DNA of 64,000 bases from Thermoflavimicrobium dichotomicum (GCF_900114055.1 NZ_FORR01000018.1:1-64000); one strand, 5' to 3'; positions 26,643-37,644 are shown, numbered from the stretch's first letter. Translations and numbers: made by a program. The notes: a model not told the origin generated them from the letters alone.

Positions 26643-27065
26643 TTACTTCAAACCAAACTGCGCTTTTGAAGTCAATTTGTTATTTTGAAACATGGCATTC
26701 ATATTGGAACCATCTTCATTTTGCCAGGAGTACATCACCGTTTTAATCCCGGCCACCTCGCTTGAGCTCATTTCCGTTCCTTCAAAGCCGATAATTCTCA
26801 CAACCTCTTCATAGCTCATACCATTTTTGATCTTTTTGAATTTCTTCATTGTCACTTCTTTTTTCTCTTCTGAATCTGGATCTGCTGGTTGAGAAGAGGA
26901 TTCAGATGTATTGATATCGGATGTATTGGTTTCCTGTTTAGTACTTTCTGGTGTAGCCTCTGTTGTTTTTTCTTCGGCCACACCTGTTTTTTGATCATCA
27001 TTCATCGATCCAATGATTGCAAGCAGTACAATAAACGCTCCGATTCCCGCCAGCCATTTTTTCAT
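26643..27065 (-). CDS. Exported DUF3862-like protein
   Basis: 140 residues with an N-terminal hydrophobic segment (WLAGIGAFIVLLAIIGSM), a Ser/Thr/Glu-rich linker and a C-terminal domain of about 65 residues (KFKKIKNGMSYEEVVRIIG ... TVMYSWQNEDGSNMNAMFQN). That domain has the KI..GM.Y..V..IIG pattern of the BLIP/SmpA-like fold found in DUF3862 proteins. The ATG follows GGGAGGAAATCACAG. A cell-envelope role is likely; the specific function is unknown. Confidence 0.7.
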   Translation of the reverse strand: MKKWLAGIGAFIVLLAIIGSMNDDQKTGVAEEKTTEATPESTKQETNTSDINTSESSSQPADPDSEEKKEVTMKKFKKIKNGMSYEEVVRIIGFEGTEMSSSEVAGIKTVMYSWQNEDGSNMNAMFQNNKLTSKAQFGLK

Positions 27066-27112
27066 CTGTGATTTCCTCCCGTTGTATTGATCAAATGACT
27101 AACTTGAACAGA

Positions 27113-27258
27113 GCGCAAAGAGTTCGATAGAATAAGTGGAGAGTGTATATGGGGGATGTATAACGAAACTCTTTGCGCAAAAAAACTGGAGTGTAAGTAC
27201 ATCCATTTGGCGATGGCGTACTTACGATCTGCTCACCTTGTTGGCGCAAGATGAGCAG
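27113..27258. other. Cluster of three consecutive hairpins
   Basis: Within 150 bp lie GCGCAAAGAGTT ... AA(A)CTCTTTGCGC (27113-27178), GTAAGTAC ... GTACTTAC (27193-27225) and CTGCTCA ... TGAGCAG (27229-27258). No long open frame. The region separates the envelope protein genes from the defence island and could be a structured RNA or a remnant of mobile DNA. Confidence 0.45.
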
Positions 27259-27355
27259 AATCAAGGCGATGTGAATGGAACTGGCACTTCCATCCACAGT
27301 CTTCTCTATGTTCGCTTGCTTTCCAGGCATCCCCCCTTTCACATATTCCATTTGC

Positions 27356-29477
27356 CTAGACGATTAGCCTGGAAGGTGCACCGTAGGAAGTAATAAACAC
27401 TTTCTCACGGGCACGGGTAGTTGCAACATAAATCAACGAGCGTTCCTGCTTGATAAACTCATTTTTTTCCTCCTCGTCCTCCATCTTATCGATGACCCAC
27501 TCCGGAGGAACATGTTCTTCATTCATCTCCACGAGAAACACGACACGGAACTCCAGCCCTTTGCTATTGTGCATCGTGCCACACTGAACCTCCGCTTGCG
27601 CTTTGGTCATATTTGGCGAAAGCTTTTGCGCCTGGATGCGATGTTTCCCCAATTCTTTGATATAGGCCTCCGCAATGTGATTAAATCGGGCTAATATGGC
27701 GATTTCATTGGGCTGAATGCCTTCAGCGATTAATTCTTTTACTTTTTCAACGACAAACTCTTTTTCTTGCTTCGATGTGGCAAAATTTTGGATCTCAGGG
27801 ACTGTTCCAGACAAGAGCGAAATATCTTTTCCTTGATCTTTGCCACCATCCAGATTATCAAACTCGACACCAGCAATGATTTCAACTGCTTTCCTACGGA
27901 TTTCTTCTGTTGTGCGATAATTGATTCGCAAACGCTTCGAACGCTGTCCTCTTACATTAATACCACAGTGACTGAGTATCACTTTGCGTGAATAAATACG
28001 CTGGTGCGCATCGCCGACAATAAACAGGTCATTTTCGGTCTTTGGCACTAAAGCCCGCAGCAACTTGAATCCTTCCTGGTGCATATCCTGTGCTTCGTCA
28101 ATAATTGCTGCCCGATAGACAAATGTATTCTGATCCGGATTGGCTTCTAACCATTTCCGTGCTTCTCTTAACACATCCGTATACTCATACAGATTTTTGG
28201 CCTTCTTCTGCTCTCTGATATAAGTAACGGTATCCCAAATCCGTTTCCGTTCCGCACGCGAAATCGATCTTTTTCGGCCAATCCGCGGTGTGCTTAGATA
28301 CTCCTGCCAAGTTTCGATACCATTGAGTTGAATCACCCGTTCATACTCATTGCGCAAGAATACCCCATCTTCTTTGGTCCATCCGAAGCGTTGAAGGGCT
28401 TCTTCCCACATGTCATTCATCGTTTTACTATTGCTATCTACACGGCGAATCGTGATTTTTTTGGCTTTCTCCACGATTTGTTTGGCCAAAGCATCAATAG
28501 AGATCACATCAATTCGTTCCATTTCTTCAGGCGTACACATGGTCGCCAGGACTTCACGAATATTATTTGCCAGAGTGACCGTAAAGGTGGTAAACAGGAC
28601 CTTTTCGTTCGAATCCGGGTACAGATCCCGAACCAGGTAGCGTGCCCGATGCCACAACCGTTTTTCCTGTGCCAGCTCCCCCCAATACGCGAACAGGGCC
28701 TCGATAACTTCTCTCTACCGTTTCTCTTTGCCGTGGATGGAGGAATACACGCCAACGATCCAGTGGCTCCTTTAATATCTCATCCAACACCTTGTCTGAA
28801 GTCACCACCGTAATGGTACGGCTGGAATTCAGACTGGTCACGGCTTCCGCAAAAGTAATGGTTTTTCCTTTCGGTTTGGTATCTACGGCAATCTCTTGTG
28901 CAAAGGCCAGAACTTCTTCAAATGATTCCCCACTGACCAATAAATCCAGATACTCATAGGTTTCGTTGGGGAAAATCGGTTTATGGAGCTTAAAATCATC
29001 CAACGTTCTGATCCGGCGCACCAGCGGCAGGAACTCACTGGGAACACCTAACTGCTCCAATTGCTCATCCGTAAAAGCGGCAAAAAGCGGTGGCTGCTGT
29101 TCAACTGCCGTTTGTACAGGGGTCGGATCTTCCACTTCCACGATCGTGCTTGTCCACATTTGCAGAGTTCCTGTCGTCTGATTGACAATAAACCGTTTTC
29201 TCTCAGCCCAACGATAGGCCTCATCATGGTGGTCTACCCAGACAAGCAAAAAGACATCTTCATTGTCGGGACGAACCAGGATGACCCGATATCCCTGGCT
29301 TAAACGGGCCGAATAAACATGCGGATCGATGGTTTTACGCAAACGCTCCAGGTTTAATCCATTTATCCACTGATCATAACGCAGTTGGTCGATCATTTTA
29401 CGCATCCGCTTTTGTTCGCTCTTGGGCAATTTGGCAAAAGAATCCAAAAAAGTGTCTTGAAGCGCAACAATACTCAT
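27356..29477 (-). pseudogene. RelE-fold/UvrD-type helicase, broken by a frameshift
   Basis: Two overlapping frames make up one superfamily I helicase. The 5' part (from 29477, ATG after AAGGAGGTTCAAA) starts with a RelE/ParE-toxin-like domain of about 90 residues (LPKSEQKRMRKMIDQL, SQGYRVILVRPD, VFLLVWVDHHDEAYRWA) and reaches Walker A GGAGTGKT near 28645. The rest, WHRARYLVRDLYPDSNE to DEAQD, YVATTRARE and the end at 27356, continues in another frame. The family sequence there is normally VVAMHRA, so about five bases seem lost at the junction. It is the last gene of the restriction operon. A sequencing error cannot be excluded. Confidence 0.8.
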
Positions 29478-29496
29478 TTTGAACCTCCTTTTTCTC

Positions 29497-29524
29497 CCAC
29501 CGATGCCCAAGCGAACATCGGTGG
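29497..29524. other. Perfect hairpin between hsdR and the helicase gene
   Basis: CCACCGATG and CATCGGTGG form a 9-bp stem with a ten-base loop; on the plus strand it is followed by AGTTTTTG. On the coding (minus) strand it lies just before the helicase ribosome binding site and may reduce or process the distal message. Confidence 0.6.
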
Positions 29525-29545
29525 AGTTTTTGCGTTTCGATCACC

Positions 29546-32500
29546 TTACTGCCCATTCACCAGGCGATGCCACTGGCTGACATAATCCACTTGCTCGATA
29601 TCGACTTCTGGCAAGAGCCAAACTTTCCAACCACGCGCACGGATTTTGTCACGGAAATCCGCTTGCAGAGGAGTGAGGAAGCATACTTTCTGATCCGGCC
29701 AGGCAAACTCCGCTTCCGCTTCCACAGTGCCGGCACTATTTACAAATTCATAGCCAATCTTTGGCTCCGGGACTCCGCCCAAGACCAGTTGCTTCGCTGC
29801 CTCCTGGTATTGCTCATGAATCTGGGACAGCCATTCTTCCGAAAGCTGGACAGAGGTGCTTGTGACACGTACTTCGATCTCTGGACGTTCTTCGGCAATG
29901 AGCGGTTTTTCTTCTTCTTTGGATAGTGAATATTCCGTTTCATCGACAGGCTTTTCTACATTTGGCAGCTGATTATTGGAAAGGTCGCTCTCTTTCTCTT
30001 CTTCAAATCCGCCATACTCTTCAAGCACTTCACATTGCTGAATGACGACATCCACCGCCTGTTCATTTTGTTCAGGCGGAAATTGATACTTTCGCAGCAG
30101 ACGCTTGACCATCCGTTTTAAATTCGCCCGGGCACTTTGGCGAACACGCCAGTCGACTGTCCGGCTTTGCCGGATCTTTCTTGCCAGCTCACGAGCCATT
30201 TGCTTCAAAACATCGACGCCTAACGCATCCTTTGCTGACTCATATTGCGAAAGGGCATCATAAAAAGCAACTTCATCGTCCGAAAGCCCCAAATCATTTC
30301 CGCGTCGCTGAGCCTGATTCATCTCTTTCGCCAAATCGATCAATTCCTGGATCACAGCCGATGATTCAATCAATCGGTTATGGTATTTCCGGATCGCCTC
30401 TTCCAACATCTCGGACAATTTCTTCGATTGCACGACATTTCGCCGTGAAATCAGGCGGACTTTATCCTTCAAGAGGCGGTTTAACAGCTCGACCGCCAGG
30501 TTTTTATGTTCAAGCTTGCGCACATCTTCCAAAAATTCTTCGGACAGTTCGGCGATATTGGGCTTATCCAGCCCGACGGCGGAATAGATATCCACGACCT
30601 CATTGGTAATCACGGATTTGTTGATCAATTGGTTAATCTGCGCCTCAACCACATCCGGAGATTTTTTCGGTTTACGCGAAGGTGCCGTTAACTTCACGAT
30701 AGCGGCTTTTACCGCTTTAAAAAATCCGATCTCCACACTAAGGGCTTTGGCATCGGGGTGAGTGACACACAAGGCAAAGGCTTGTGCCATGATCGTCACA
30801 TGCTTGACAAATTCCTTTTTCGCCTCTTCACCGAGACTGATCACATAGTCCGTAGTGGCAGCAATCTGCCGCGCCTTTTCTTTCGCCGTTCCTGTCAGGA
30901 AACGGGAATAATCATGCGGATAAAGCATATGCCGGATAATATCGTATTTCTCTTTGACCAGATCCATCGCTTTCTCCGTGTCAATCCCGGTCATTTCCCG
31001 GTCGCTGGGGGTATACACTTTGAGGGCTTCTTTCAGTGCCTGGCCGATCCCAATGTAATCGACAACCAACCCCCCCGGCTTATCCTGGAAGACACGGTTG
31101 ACCCGTGCGATGGCCTGCATCAGATTGTGCCCTTTCATCGGCTTGTCGATATAAATGGTATGCATGCACGGCACATCAAAACCGGTCAGCCACATATCAC
31201 AGACGATCACGATCTTCAGCTCATCGTCCGGATTTTTCATCCGCTTCGCCAGCAGATCCCGCTGGGCTTTGGTCGTGTGATGTTTCTTTAACGCCTCGGG
31301 ATCATCCGCCCCGGATGTCATCACCACTTTGATCGTACCTTTATCGATATCGTCATGGTGCCACTTTTTCCTTAGAGCGATAATATGCTTATACAGCTCA
31401 GCGGCAATGCGGCGCGACATCGTCACGATCATCGCTTTGCCCCTGATTTGCTGTTGACGCTGTTCGAAGTGTCCGACGATATCCTTGGCAATCAGTTTGA
31501 GCCGCTTTTCCGCTCCAACCAGAACTTCCAATCTGGACCATTTTCCTTTGACGGACTCATCCACTTCCTGCTCTTGCATCAGCTTTTGGTACTCTTCATC
31601 CAGCTTTTTCTTTTCTTCTTCCGGAAGCTCCACCTGTGCGAGACGGCTTTCGTAATAAATTTTGACCGTCGCCCCATCTTCAACGGCCCGGGTCATATCA
31701 TAGATATCGATGTAATCGCCAAACACAGCCGGCGTATTCCGATCTGCCAGCTCAACCGGGGTGCCGGTAAAACCGATATAGGAAGCTTGCGGCAAGGCAT
31801 CGCGCATATGTTTGGCAAACCCGAATTTCACCTTGGCCTCGTCCTGCTTTTTTTTGACTTCGGCCTGGAAACCATATTGACTGCGATGCGCTTCATCGAC
31901 GATCACGACCACATTGCGCCGATCCGTCAATACGGGGTATTGGTCTTCATCTTCACCCGGTGTAAACTTCTGGATCGTGGTAAAGATGATGCCTCCCGAC
32001 TCGACAGACAGGAGTTGGCGCAGCTCTTGACGCGAAGTCGCCTGTTTGGGAGTTTGCCGTAACAATTGCTGCGATTTGCTAAAAGTGCCAAAGAGCTGAT
32101 CATCGAGGTCATTGCGGTCCGTGACTACCACCACGGTCGGGTTATTGAGTTCCTGGACCAATTTCCCGGTATAAAAGACCATGGACAAGCTTTTGCCAGA
32201 CCCTTGTGTATGCCAGACGACCCCGATCTTCCGGTCTCCGGATTCCTCCGTCGCCCGGTGGGTACTTTCCACCGCTTTGAGTGTGGCAAACACCTGATGG
32301 TAAGCGGCCACAATCTTGATGATCTCTTCTCCGTCTACCTGGAATAGAATGAAATGCCGAAGGATATCCAGAAATCTGTCTTTTGCAAACATCCCTCTGA
32401 TCAATACCTCCAACTGAGAAAGCGACGAAGGAGCCAGCTCTTTGCCATCAATGGTTCGCCAGACCATATAGCGGTCAAAGTCAGCGGTTAACGTTCCATA

Positions 32501-33106
32501 ACGTGCCTCCGTACCATCGCTGATCACTGAAAAAGCATTGTAAGCAAAGAGGGTCGGCAAACTCTGTTGATATGCCTTGACATCTTCAAAGGCATCCGCA
32601 ATTCCCACTCGCTCATCCGCTGTATTTTTTAATTCAAAGACGGAAAAGGGAATCCCGTTGACAAACACCACGAGATCCAATCGCTTGGGATGAGCGCCAC
32701 GGTCTTTTACCTGAAACTGGTTGACCACCAGCCAGTCATTTTGCTCCACATTCACTGGATCAACGAGCCAGACCTTTTTGGTCAGATAGCTACCGTCTGC
32801 CTGACGTACCGAGACATCGACGCCATCGGTTAACAGTTGGTGAAATGCCTTATTGTTGACCAGCAGGCTCGGGCTTTCCAATGTGCAAACCTTCCGCACC
32901 GCTTCCTCGATCACTTCGGCGGGGTACTGGGGATTGATGCGGGAAAGAGCTTCCCGCAACCGATTTTTCAACACCACTTCATGATAATCGTCCCGTTCAC
33001 GCGCTTCTCCATCCGGGGCAAAGTCAGGGCCATAACCCGTTTCATAATACAGCTCTTCAAACAGCTCCATCGCTGACTGTTCCACATCAGACTCGTAGTA
33101 ATTCAT
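29546..33106 (-). CDS. hsdR: Type I restriction endonuclease subunit R
   Basis: Translocating nuclease of a type I system, about 1186 residues. The N-terminal nuclease core is visible as RLDLVVFVNGIPFSVFELKN (Asp, and ExK-type ELK), followed by the helicase motifs TQGSGKSLSMVF (Walker A), VDEAHRSQYG (DEAH box), IGFTGTPVE and the later RVNRVF. The C-terminal part (from about 850) is helical and binds HsdM. Start taken as the ATG at 33106; GGGAG lies 12 bases before it and the gene overlaps hsdS by 20 bp, implying coupling. All catalytic motifs look intact. Confidence 0.93.
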   Translation of the reverse strand: MNYYESDVEQSAMELFEELYYETGYGPDFAPDGEARERDDYHEVVLKNRLREALSRINPQYPAEVIEEAVRKVCTLESPSLLVNNKAFHQLLTDGVDVSVRQADGSYLTKKVWLVDPVNVEQNDWLVVNQFQVKDRGAHPKRLDLVVFVNGIPFSVFELKNTADERVGIADAFEDVKAYQQSLPTLFAYNAFSVISDGTEARYGTLTADFDRYMVWRTIDGKELAPSSLSQLEVLIRGMFAKDRFLDILRHFILFQVDGEEIIKIVAAYHQVFATLKAVESTHRATEESGDRKIGVVWHTQGSGKSLSMVFYTGKLVQELNNPTVVVVTDRNDLDDQLFGTFSKSQQLLRQTPKQATSRQELRQLLSVESGGIIFTTIQKFTPGEDEDQYPVLTDRRNVVVIVDEAHRSQYGFQAEVKKKQDEAKVKFGFAKHMRDALPQASYIGFTGTPVELADRNTPAVFGDYIDIYDMTRAVEDGATVKIYYESRLAQVELPEEEKKKLDEEYQKLMQEQEVDESVKGKWSRLEVLVGAEKRLKLIAKDIVGHFEQRQQQIRGKAMIVTMSRRIAAELYKHIIALRKKWHHDDIDKGTIKVVMTSGADDPEALKKHHTTKAQRDLLAKRMKNPDDELKIVIVCDMWLTGFDVPCMHTIYIDKPMKGHNLMQAIARVNRVFQDKPGGLVVDYIGIGQALKEALKVYTPSDREMTGIDTEKAMDLVKEKYDIIRHMLYPHDYSRFLTGTAKEKARQIAATTDYVISLGEEAKKEFVKHVTIMAQAFALCVTHPDAKALSVEIGFFKAVKAAIVKLTAPSRKPKKSPDVVEAQINQLINKSVITNEVVDIYSAVGLDKPNIAELSEEFLEDVRKLEHKNLAVELLNRLLKDKVRLISRRNVVQSKKLSEMLEEAIRKYHNRLIESSAVIQELIDLAKEMNQAQRRGNDLGLSDDEVAFYDALSQYESAKDALGVDVLKQMARELARKIRQSRTVDWRVRQSARANLKRMVKRLLRKYQFPPEQNEQAVDVVIQQCEVLEEYGGFEEEKESDLSNNQLPNVEKPVDETEYSLSKEEEKPLIAEERPEIEVRVTSTSVQLSEEWLSQIHEQYQEAAKQLVLGGVPEPKIGYEFVNSAGTVEAEAEFAWPDQKVCFLTPLQADFRDKIRARGWKVWLLPEVDIEQVDYVSQWHRLVNGQ

Positions 33107-34358
33107 CGTCTTCGCTGCTCCCTTCTTCGGATAATGGCACACGAATCTCTCCAGACATCAGCTTGGGTAGGAGGGTGTCACGGAGGGTTTTTAGATTATT
33201 TGATTCTATAAGATTTAAAGAGATTTTTTCGTAGATAGGTTGAACAATTTTAATAAATTCACGAACAATATCTAAATTTCTTGGGAATGGAAGTTTAAAT
33301 TCCAATGTTTGTTTTGGCGATACACGTTGTCTACTATTTGTAGATCCAGTAGCATGTTGCTGTAAAAATTCGTTAAATGCGTCACTATTGACAAGCGAAA
33401 AAACAAAGTAAGTAAATTCTTTATCTTTTGCCAAATAGTTAATAAACTCTGTCGAGCTCACTGCATTATTAGTTAAACATAACGGTTTCCAGACCCGTTT
33501 AGTAGATGGATTCAGTTTTGAAACCAATATTGTATCGGATGTTACCACATACTTATTACTTTTAATTTCACATCCTTTTTCCATTGATGGAAATCTTTTA
33601 GAATCAAATGAAGGAATACTATAATGCTCAAAAAGCTCTTCAGGAAATTCTTGTGGCTTTACACTCTTAGTACTTATTGTAGCAATATCTTTAAATTGAA
33701 TTACTTCCCACCCCTTCGGAATCATGCCTAGCTCGCTTTCGACAAACTCGCCATCTTGAAAAGGTTCGAAGTCGACAAACCAGGATTTAAAGATCGCTTG
33801 TGCCATTTCTTCGAGGTCTTTGTTGATTTGGTTGTTTAAATAAATCTTTCCATCAATTGAATCTAATATATTAATAATCTTCTTCATTTCTTGTTGTTTT
33901 TTTGGATAAAGAACAGGAAATTTACGTAATGCTCCTAAAGTTAAATATTGTTGGGTTGACCCTCTTAGATTTGAATAGATATATTCTTGAGCAAGATTCG
34001 ATTTCAAGAAGTAATAAAACCACTTAGCTTTCAATTCATCACCATTAAACTTAAATAAACCAACATTTTTAATTGCATAATTTATTTCTGGGTTGCGCTC
34101 AAGATAAACTTCTCCTACCGTTCCGATCATACTAAATAAAATATCCCATTGTTCTACCTTACTTCTTTCATTTATCTTTGCAAAATCTTCATTACTAATA
34201 AGATAAGCATTTTGAAAGTCCAATTCATAACCTTTCAAATGTCTAGATGTTACTAAGTACTTCCCACCTTCAACTTTCTTTGGGGAATCATGTGTCCCAT
34301 CAGTCACTTTAAAACAAAAGTCATCAGCAGTTGTTTTCTCCCACTCCTCAAAACTCAT
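33087..34358 (-). CDS. hsdS: Type I restriction specificity subunit S
   Basis: DNA-recognition subunit, 423 residues, with two target-recognition domains separated by helical spacers ([23 protein letters not shown] is the central conserved block; [26 protein letters not shown] the C-terminal one). The sequence is clearly more AT-rich than hsdM and hsdR, as usual for S genes that exchange domains between strains. Start ATG follows GAGGGGGATTGGGT; the gene overlaps hsdM by 11 bp. Confidence 0.92.
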   Translation of the reverse strand: MSFEEWEKTTADDFCFKVTDGTHDSPKKVEGGKYLVTSRHLKGYELDFQNAYLISNEDFAKINERSKVEQWDILFSMIGTVGEVYLERNPEINYAIKNVGLFKFNGDELKAKWFYYFLKSNLAQEYIYSNLRGSTQQYLTLGALRKFPVLYPKKQQEMKKIINILDSIDGKIYLNNQINKDLEEMAQAIFKSWFVDFEPFQDGEFVESELGMIPKGWEVIQFKDIATISTKSVKPQEFPEELFEHYSIPSFDSKRFPSMEKGCEIKSNKYVVTSDTILVSKLNPSTKRVWKPLCLTNNAVSSTEFINYLAKDKEFTYFVFSLVNSDAFNEFLQQHATGSTNSRQRVSPKQTLEFKLPFPRNLDIVREFIKIVQPIYEKISLNLIESNNLKTLRDTLLPKLMSGEIRVPLSEEGSSEDDELLRV

Positions 34359-35886
34359 ACCCAATCCCCCTCAGACTCTCCCGAATCTTTTCTTCCAATT
34401 CTCTCGACTTGGCAAATTTCTCAGCCAAAGATGCGGTGAGTCTTTCCATTTTCTCTTCAAACGGCTCATCATCGTCATCATCTTCCGCAATGCCCACATA
34501 GCGTCCGGGTGTCAGGATATACTCATGCTCACGCACTTCGTCCAAGGTCGCTGACTTACAGAAGCCTTGGATATCTTCATAGTTTCCAGCATCTTTGAGC
34601 CCGCGCCATGCATGGAAGGTGCCTGCGATTTTCCGGATATCCTCATCGGTCAACTCCCGGTGCACGCGATCCACCATCTGGCCCAACTTCCTTGCGTCAA
34701 TAAAGAGAATTTCCCCTTTGCGATTGCGTTGTCCATTGGCTGCTTTATTCTTGGTCAATACCCATACACAAACAGGGATTTGCGTCGAGTAGAAGAGCTT
34801 ACCAGGTAAAGCAATAATGGCTTCTACCAAATCATCCTCAATGAGTCCTTTCCGAATCGCTGCTTCATCCTTTTGGTTGGTCGACATCGAACCATTGGCA
34901 AGAACAAATGCGGCTGTTCCACTTGGGGCCAATTTCGAAACCATATGTTGAATCCATGCATAGTTGGCATTGCCTTTGGGTGGTACACCATACTGCCAGC
35001 GTGGATCATCAGCCAGGCTATTATGCCACCAATGACTGACGTTAAAAGGTGGGTTGGCGAGTATGTAGTCGGCACGCAAGTTTTTATGCAAATCATTGAT
35101 AAAGGTATCCGCATGGTGTGGACCAAGGTTATTGTCAATGCCCCGAATTGCCAGGTTCATTTTACACAAACGCCAGGTCGTGGGGTTGAATTCTTGTCCA
35201 TAAACAGCCACATCACCGATCCTGCCTTGGTGCGCCTTAATAAAGGCCTGGCTTTGGACAAACATGCCGCCTGAACCACAGCAGGGGTCATAGATGCGTC
35301 CTTTGAAGGGTTGGATGAGTTCGACCAGGAGCCTGACGACGGTCCGAGGCGTATAGAACTCTCCACCGTTCTTTCCTTCCGCACTCGCAAATTTATTGAG
35401 GAAGTATTCATAGACACGCCCCAACACATCCTGTGCTTGCGCTTCCTGATCACCCACTTTAAAGGAGAAGAGATCGATGACTTCCCCCAACCTTTGCTTG
35501 TCCAGTTCGGGACGAGCGTAGTTCTTTGGCAGAACACCCTTAAGGGAATCATTTTCTTTTTCAATAGCCAGCATGGCATTATCAATGATCTGCCCGATCT
35601 CTGGCTTTTTTGCGTTTTCTTTGATATAGGACCAGCGCGCTTCTTTCGGTACCCAGAAGATATTTTCCGCTATGTATTCGTCCCGGTCCTCTGGATCTGC
35701 CCACTCGTCCTGCTTCAACTCCTCATACTTCGCCTCAAAGGAATCTGAGATATATTTCAGGAATAAAAGTCCTAACACGACATGTTTATACTCAGCGGCA
35801 TCCATATTGTTGCGCAGTCTATCTGCCATTAGCCAAAGTCTTGACTCAAAACCCAATTCTGTACTACCGTTGTTAGAAACTGCCAC
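34348..35886 (-). CDS. hsdM: Type I restriction DNA methyltransferase subunit M
   Basis: N6-adenine methyltransferase of the type I complex, 512 residues. Helical N-terminal domain ([26 protein letters not shown]), SAM motif [10 protein letters not shown] and catalytic NPPF in [14 protein letters not shown]. It starts with GTG (AAGGTGACAGCAA before it), 14 bp after the methyltransferase-like fusion gene upstream. Motifs are intact, so host protection should work. Confidence 0.95.
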   Translation of the reverse strand: MAVSNNGSTELGFESRLWLMADRLRNNMDAAEYKHVVLGLLFLKYISDSFEAKYEELKQDEWADPEDRDEYIAENIFWVPKEARWSYIKENAKKPEIGQIIDNAMLAIEKENDSLKGVLPKNYARPELDKQRLGEVIDLFSFKVGDQEAQAQDVLGRVYEYFLNKFASAEGKNGGEFYTPRTVVRLLVELIQPFKGRIYDPCCGSGGMFVQSQAFIKAHQGRIGDVAVYGQEFNPTTWRLCKMNLAIRGIDNNLGPHHADTFINDLHKNLRADYILANPPFNVSHWWHNSLADDPRWQYGVPPKGNANYAWIQHMVSKLAPSGTAAFVLANGSMSTNQKDEAAIRKGLIEDDLVEAIIALPGKLFYSTQIPVCVWVLTKNKAANGQRNRKGEILFIDARKLGQMVDRVHRELTDEDIRKIAGTFHAWRGLKDAGNYEDIQGFCKSATLDEVREHEYILTPGRYVGIAEDDDDDEPFEEKMERLTASLAEKFAKSRELEEKIRESLRGIGYEF

Positions 35887-35900
35887 TTGCTGTCACCTTC

Positions 35901-37484
35901 CTATTTGATTAATTGATCGTAGATGGTTTGACGCATTTGTTCCCAGCGACGTCTGGCCTCGAGGAACAATTGCCGCTCCCGCTGATACTTCTGGACTAAT
36001 GTGCGCTGATCCGCTAAAGTAGGCATTGGGATCTTGAGCTCGCCGAGATCAGCGGGGTGGATATTCATGACCGTCGTGCCCCGTTGGAACGTCTGGACAA
36101 GCTTTTCGCCAACAGGACTTTCGAGGAAGATTTTGAGATATTCACTTTCCACTTCCTTACTGTTACACCGGATGACGATGAGATTGGCCGAGGCGATGGT
36201 ATAAAACGGCAGTTCCCGAACGATCGCTACCTTGATTTGTGTACCCCGACAGGTAATGACAACATCGCCGACTTCCAGCTCATAGCGCCTCACTTTACGA
36301 ATCTCTTCGTTGATGGTGTCCATCGCATCCCAAAGGATCTCCCCATCCTCGATATTGGAAATATTGAGGACGTGGACATCCCCGGGTTGGAGCTTGTTTT
36401 TGGTAATGGATTTCCCCCGAAAGAGCTCGGCAATCTCACCTAGCTTCACCACTTTGTATTTCTTAGGCTGAAGCGATTCGAACTGCTCGACATCTGCGTG
36501 AGAAAGAAGCGCATCCAGCCGCCAGTCTTCGCGCTCCCGGAATGACTGAGGATCCATCGCCTTCAGGTGATAAAGAGCCAGCTGATTCTCATCATTCAGG
36601 TGCAAACTTCCGAGTTCGATCACTGGATTTGGCTCACGCGTCAGCGTAAGCAGGTAGCTCTTGCCCTTATAGTTGCGCAAAGTCCCATCAGGCAAGGAAT
36701 GGATCGATTTGACAAAGGCATGGCGCAAGATCCACTTGCGCAGCTTGGCAAATCCCCCGCCCGAAAAGGTGAAACGCGAAGGGATGATGGTGGTGAACTC
36801 CCCCTGTTCACTTAAAAAGTCAAGGAGATTTTGCACAGCAATCCCTTCGGATTCTCTCGTGAAATAGTAGTCCGTATCCAGCTCCATCTTTACCCCAAAC
36901 GCGGGAATGGCCAGAATATAGTCGAAATCCTGTTCAAAGTCGAGTGAACTGTAGATGGACAGGTGATGGATCGTCACATGGAATTCATCCCGATACAGAA
37001 ATCGCAAGACTTCAACCAACCATTTTTCCTGTGCTGTCAGTACAAACTGTTTGTCTGGACATACTTGAATCAAATGAGAAAGCCCAGGTAAAAATTTATG
37101 CGCTTCCGGGATGAGCACTTTCTCCACTTGAGCGGGAATGATCCGCTCTGTAAAATAGTCTGTCAGATAACTTGGGCTCACAATCACGCCCGTTCGATCT
37201 TGTTCAAATAAGGCAAGGAATCCTTGCAAGAAATCGATCTGCTCTCCAATGACATATAACTCCTTGAACCAATCAGGATCGCCATAAAAATAGCCGAGAC
37301 GCTGTTCTGTCTCTTCTTTCATCCGCTCATACAGGGTGTGTTCATCGTGGTATAAACCTTCATCCCCCTCGGTGAGACAAGCCTCTTTGGTGAGATGAAC
37401 ACGTAACAACTCGGTGGCGATCTGACGTAACTCTGTCACCTCTCGTTCGATTAACAACTGCTTAAAGCGAGTTAATGGTTCCAC
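35901..37484 (-). CDS. Degenerate methyltransferase fused to a target-recognition domain
   Basis: 527 residues. Residues about 100-330 follow the layout of an N6-adenine methyltransferase, but both catalytic motifs are lost: where HsdM has DPACGSG this protein has IPEAHKFLP, and NPPF is replaced by YILAIPAFG. The C-terminal 190 residues (YKVVKLGEIAELFRGKSITK ... DLGELKIPMPTLADQRTLV) form a single HsdS-type recognition domain with its helical spacer. It starts at GTG after AGGAGG and heads the restriction operon. I read it as a DNA-binding, non-methylating specificity factor. An alternative is an inactive relic, but its frame is intact and it is well placed for expression. Confidence 0.8.
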   Translation of the reverse strand: MEPLTRFKQLLIEREVTELRQIATELLRVHLTKEACLTEGDEGLYHDEHTLYERMKEETEQRLGYFYGDPDWFKELYVIGEQIDFLQGFLALFEQDRTGVIVSPSYLTDYFTERIIPAQVEKVLIPEAHKFLPGLSHLIQVCPDKQFVLTAQEKWLVEVLRFLYRDEFHVTIHHLSIYSSLDFEQDFDYILAIPAFGVKMELDTDYYFTRESEGIAVQNLLDFLSEQGEFTTIIPSRFTFSGGGFAKLRKWILRHAFVKSIHSLPDGTLRNYKGKSYLLTLTREPNPVIELGSLHLNDENQLALYHLKAMDPQSFREREDWRLDALLSHADVEQFESLQPKKYKVVKLGEIAELFRGKSITKNKLQPGDVHVLNISNIEDGEILWDAMDTINEEIRKVRRYELEVGDVVITCRGTQIKVAIVRELPFYTIASANLIVIRCNSKEVESEYLKIFLESPVGEKLVQTFQRGTTVMNIHPADLGELKIPMPTLADQRTLVQKYQRERQLFLEARRRWEQMRQTIYDQLIK

Positions 37485-37522
37485 GTTCCGATCCTCCTAA
37501 TCCATCCACTCCTCTCCTATTT

Positions 37523-37581
37523 ATTATACGGTTTTATGAATTGATTTTACAATATTATTTTTTAGTATTGAAATACCAAAT
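37523..37581 (-). promoter_or_regulatory. Promoter and shared upstream element of the restriction operon
   Basis: Minus strand: -10 TATAAT (37523-37528), 18-bp spacer, -35 TTGTAA (37547-37552). Directly upstream lie an A6 tract and a perfect palindrome GTATT-TC-AATAC (37565-37576). The block 37541-37581 agrees with 42174-42214 at 34 of 41 positions, in the same place relative to the -35 box. Confidence 0.75.
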
Positions 37582-37644
37582 ATAATACAATCCATTTACA
37601 AAATTCTTTTCTGTTACCCATCATCGAGTCACTCTCCCATCGGT

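Noticed and set aside
30758-32062. Long plus-strand frames inside hsdR
   Set aside because: Antisense shadows of a gene with all expected type I R motifs.
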